In this document: positions 4,485 to 5,126 of the stretch, in pieces
How positions within the stretch are numbered: the first letter of the stretch is position 1
Layout of the letters: every line of letters begins with the position of its first letter
NCBI GenBank assembly: GCA_022709445.1
Contig: JAKLIU010000162.1
Span: 1-5,126, forward strand
Length of the DNA: 5,126 bases
Origin: Spirochaetota bacterium
GTDB lineage: Bacteria; Spirochaetota; Spirochaetia; Treponematales; UBA12059
Direction: 5' to 3'
The notes under the pieces: generated by a model
Told to the model about the DNA's origin: nothing
Databases searched by the model: none
The model's input: only the letters and a program-made list of their open reading frames with translations
Position numbers and translations under genes: made by a program

Positions 4485-5126
4485 ATGCCGCACACCGTAC
4501 TCGTGATCAATCCGGGGTCGACCTCGACCAAGATCGGCGTTTTCGAGGACATGAAAGAACTGTTCACCGAAAGCGTGGCCCATTCGGCGGAGGAGATCGG
4601 GGCCTTCCCGACCATCGCCAGCCAGTACGAGTTCCGCGAGAAGCACATCCGGGACGCCCTGGTCCGGCGCGGCTTCGAGCTCAAGCGGCTGTCCTGCGTG
4701 GTCGGCCGCGGCGGCCTCCTGAAGCCCATTCCCGGCGGCGTCTACGCCGTCAACGCGCGCATGAAGGAAGAACTGCTCTCCGCCAAGTACGGCGAGCACG
4801 CCTCCAACCTGGGCGCGCTCATAGCCGGCGCACTGGCGGACGAGATGGGCGTGCCCGCGTTCATCGTCGACCCGGTGGTGGTGGACGAGCTGGACGACGT
4901 GGCGCGCATCTACGGCCACAAGCTGTTCCGCAAGACCAGCATCTTCCACGCCCTGAACCAGAAGGCCGTCGCCCGCCGCTGGTGCAGGGAGAACGGCCGG
5001 AAGTACGACGAGGTGAACCTGGTCGTGGCCCACATGGGCGGCGGCGTCTCGGTGGGCCTCCACCGCGGCGGCCGGGTGGCGGACGTGAACAACGCGCTCA
5101 ACGGCGAAGGCCCGTTCAGCCCGGAG
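4485..5126 (+). CDS. buk: Butyrate kinase, 3' end outside window
   Basis: It is a cytoplasmic enzyme that converts butyryl phosphate and ADP to butyrate and ATP, the energy-yielding last step of butyrate fermentation; some relatives prefer branched-chain acyl phosphates. The first 214 residues are visible out of about 355-360 usual for the family. Acetate/butyrate kinase motifs of the ASKHA fold are intact: INPGSTSTK (8-16) for phosphate/nucleotide contacts, VVGRGGLLKPIPGGVY (72-87), HASNLGALIA (105-114), FIVDPVVVDEL (126-136), VVAHMGGGVSVG (180-191) and the NNALNGEGPFSPE segment (202-214) at the cut end. The GRGG and GEGPFSPE signatures separate it from acetate kinase. AAGGAG sits 5 bases before the ATG, confirming the start. 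It has its own promoter and is divergent from the cyclase-like pair. No phosphotransbutyrylase gene is visible upstream; one could follow downstream outside the window. Confidence 0.96.
   Translation, partial: MPHTVLVINPGSTSTKIGVFEDMKELFTESVAHSAEEIGAFPTIASQYEFREKHIRDALVRRGFELKRLSCVVGRGGLLKPIPGGVYAVNARMKEELLSAKYGEHASNLGALIAGALADEMGVPAFIVDPVVVDELDDVARIYGHKLFRKTSIFHALNQKAVARRWCRENGRKYDEVNLVVAHMGGGVSVGLHRGGRVADVNNALNGEGPFSPE

Noticed and set aside
4427..5101. Minus-strand ORFs within the right end
   Set aside because: They are antisense to butyrate kinase, whose motifs and ribosome binding site are unambiguous.

Overview
This is a GC-rich bacterial window with no phage, transposon, CRISPR or RNA genes. 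The organism is most likely a high-GC, anaerobic, fermentative bacterium. A spirochaete is my best guess, from the butyrate kinase, the relaxed lipobox of the lipoprotein, and two divergent nucleotide-cyclase-like proteins of a style I associate with spirochaetes. This assignment is tentative because no marker gene is present.

Left third (1-2166): two genes on the minus strand, a small secreted lipoprotein (633-1334) followed closely by a multi-pass membrane protein that runs off the left edge (1-627), form a probable operon. Divergent from them is a TetR/AcrR regulator of the WHG type (1486-2166). The space between carries a striking symmetric element centred on base 1397. It holds two overlapping sigma70-type promoters, one per strand, each TTGGCA-N17-(T/C)ATAAT, inside a dyad with 9-bp outer arms. 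This predicts mutually exclusive, jointly controllable transcription of the regulator and the operon. A second perfect palindrome (1354-1369) sits in the leader of the lipoprotein.

Middle (2167-4174): the TetR gene converges on a two-gene minus-strand operon. The short convergent gap holds a copy of the widespread 'CTCTGTG' repeat, whose reverse strand reads as the tell-tale peptide NHRDTEAQRNTK. The operon has an upstream gene (3221-4174) that looks like a class III nucleotide cyclase retaining both metal-binding aspartates. A downstream gene (2254-3224) starts on an ATGA overlap, has a receiver-like N-terminus and carries a second, more degenerate cyclase-like domain. The downstream gene has a -1 frame disruption near 3150-3163, either a real mutation or a base-call error. 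The two domains appear complementary in the catalytic residues they keep, which raises the possibility of a split heterodimeric cyclase.

Right end (4175-5126): a 310-bp divergent intergenic region with GC-rich hairpins and an AT-rich promoter block leads to butyrate kinase (4485 to beyond the window end), which has an extended -10 promoter and a clear ribosome binding site. The genes do not form one obvious pathway. The recurring themes are divergent promoter control and nucleotide second-messenger-like proteins beside a fermentation enzyme.
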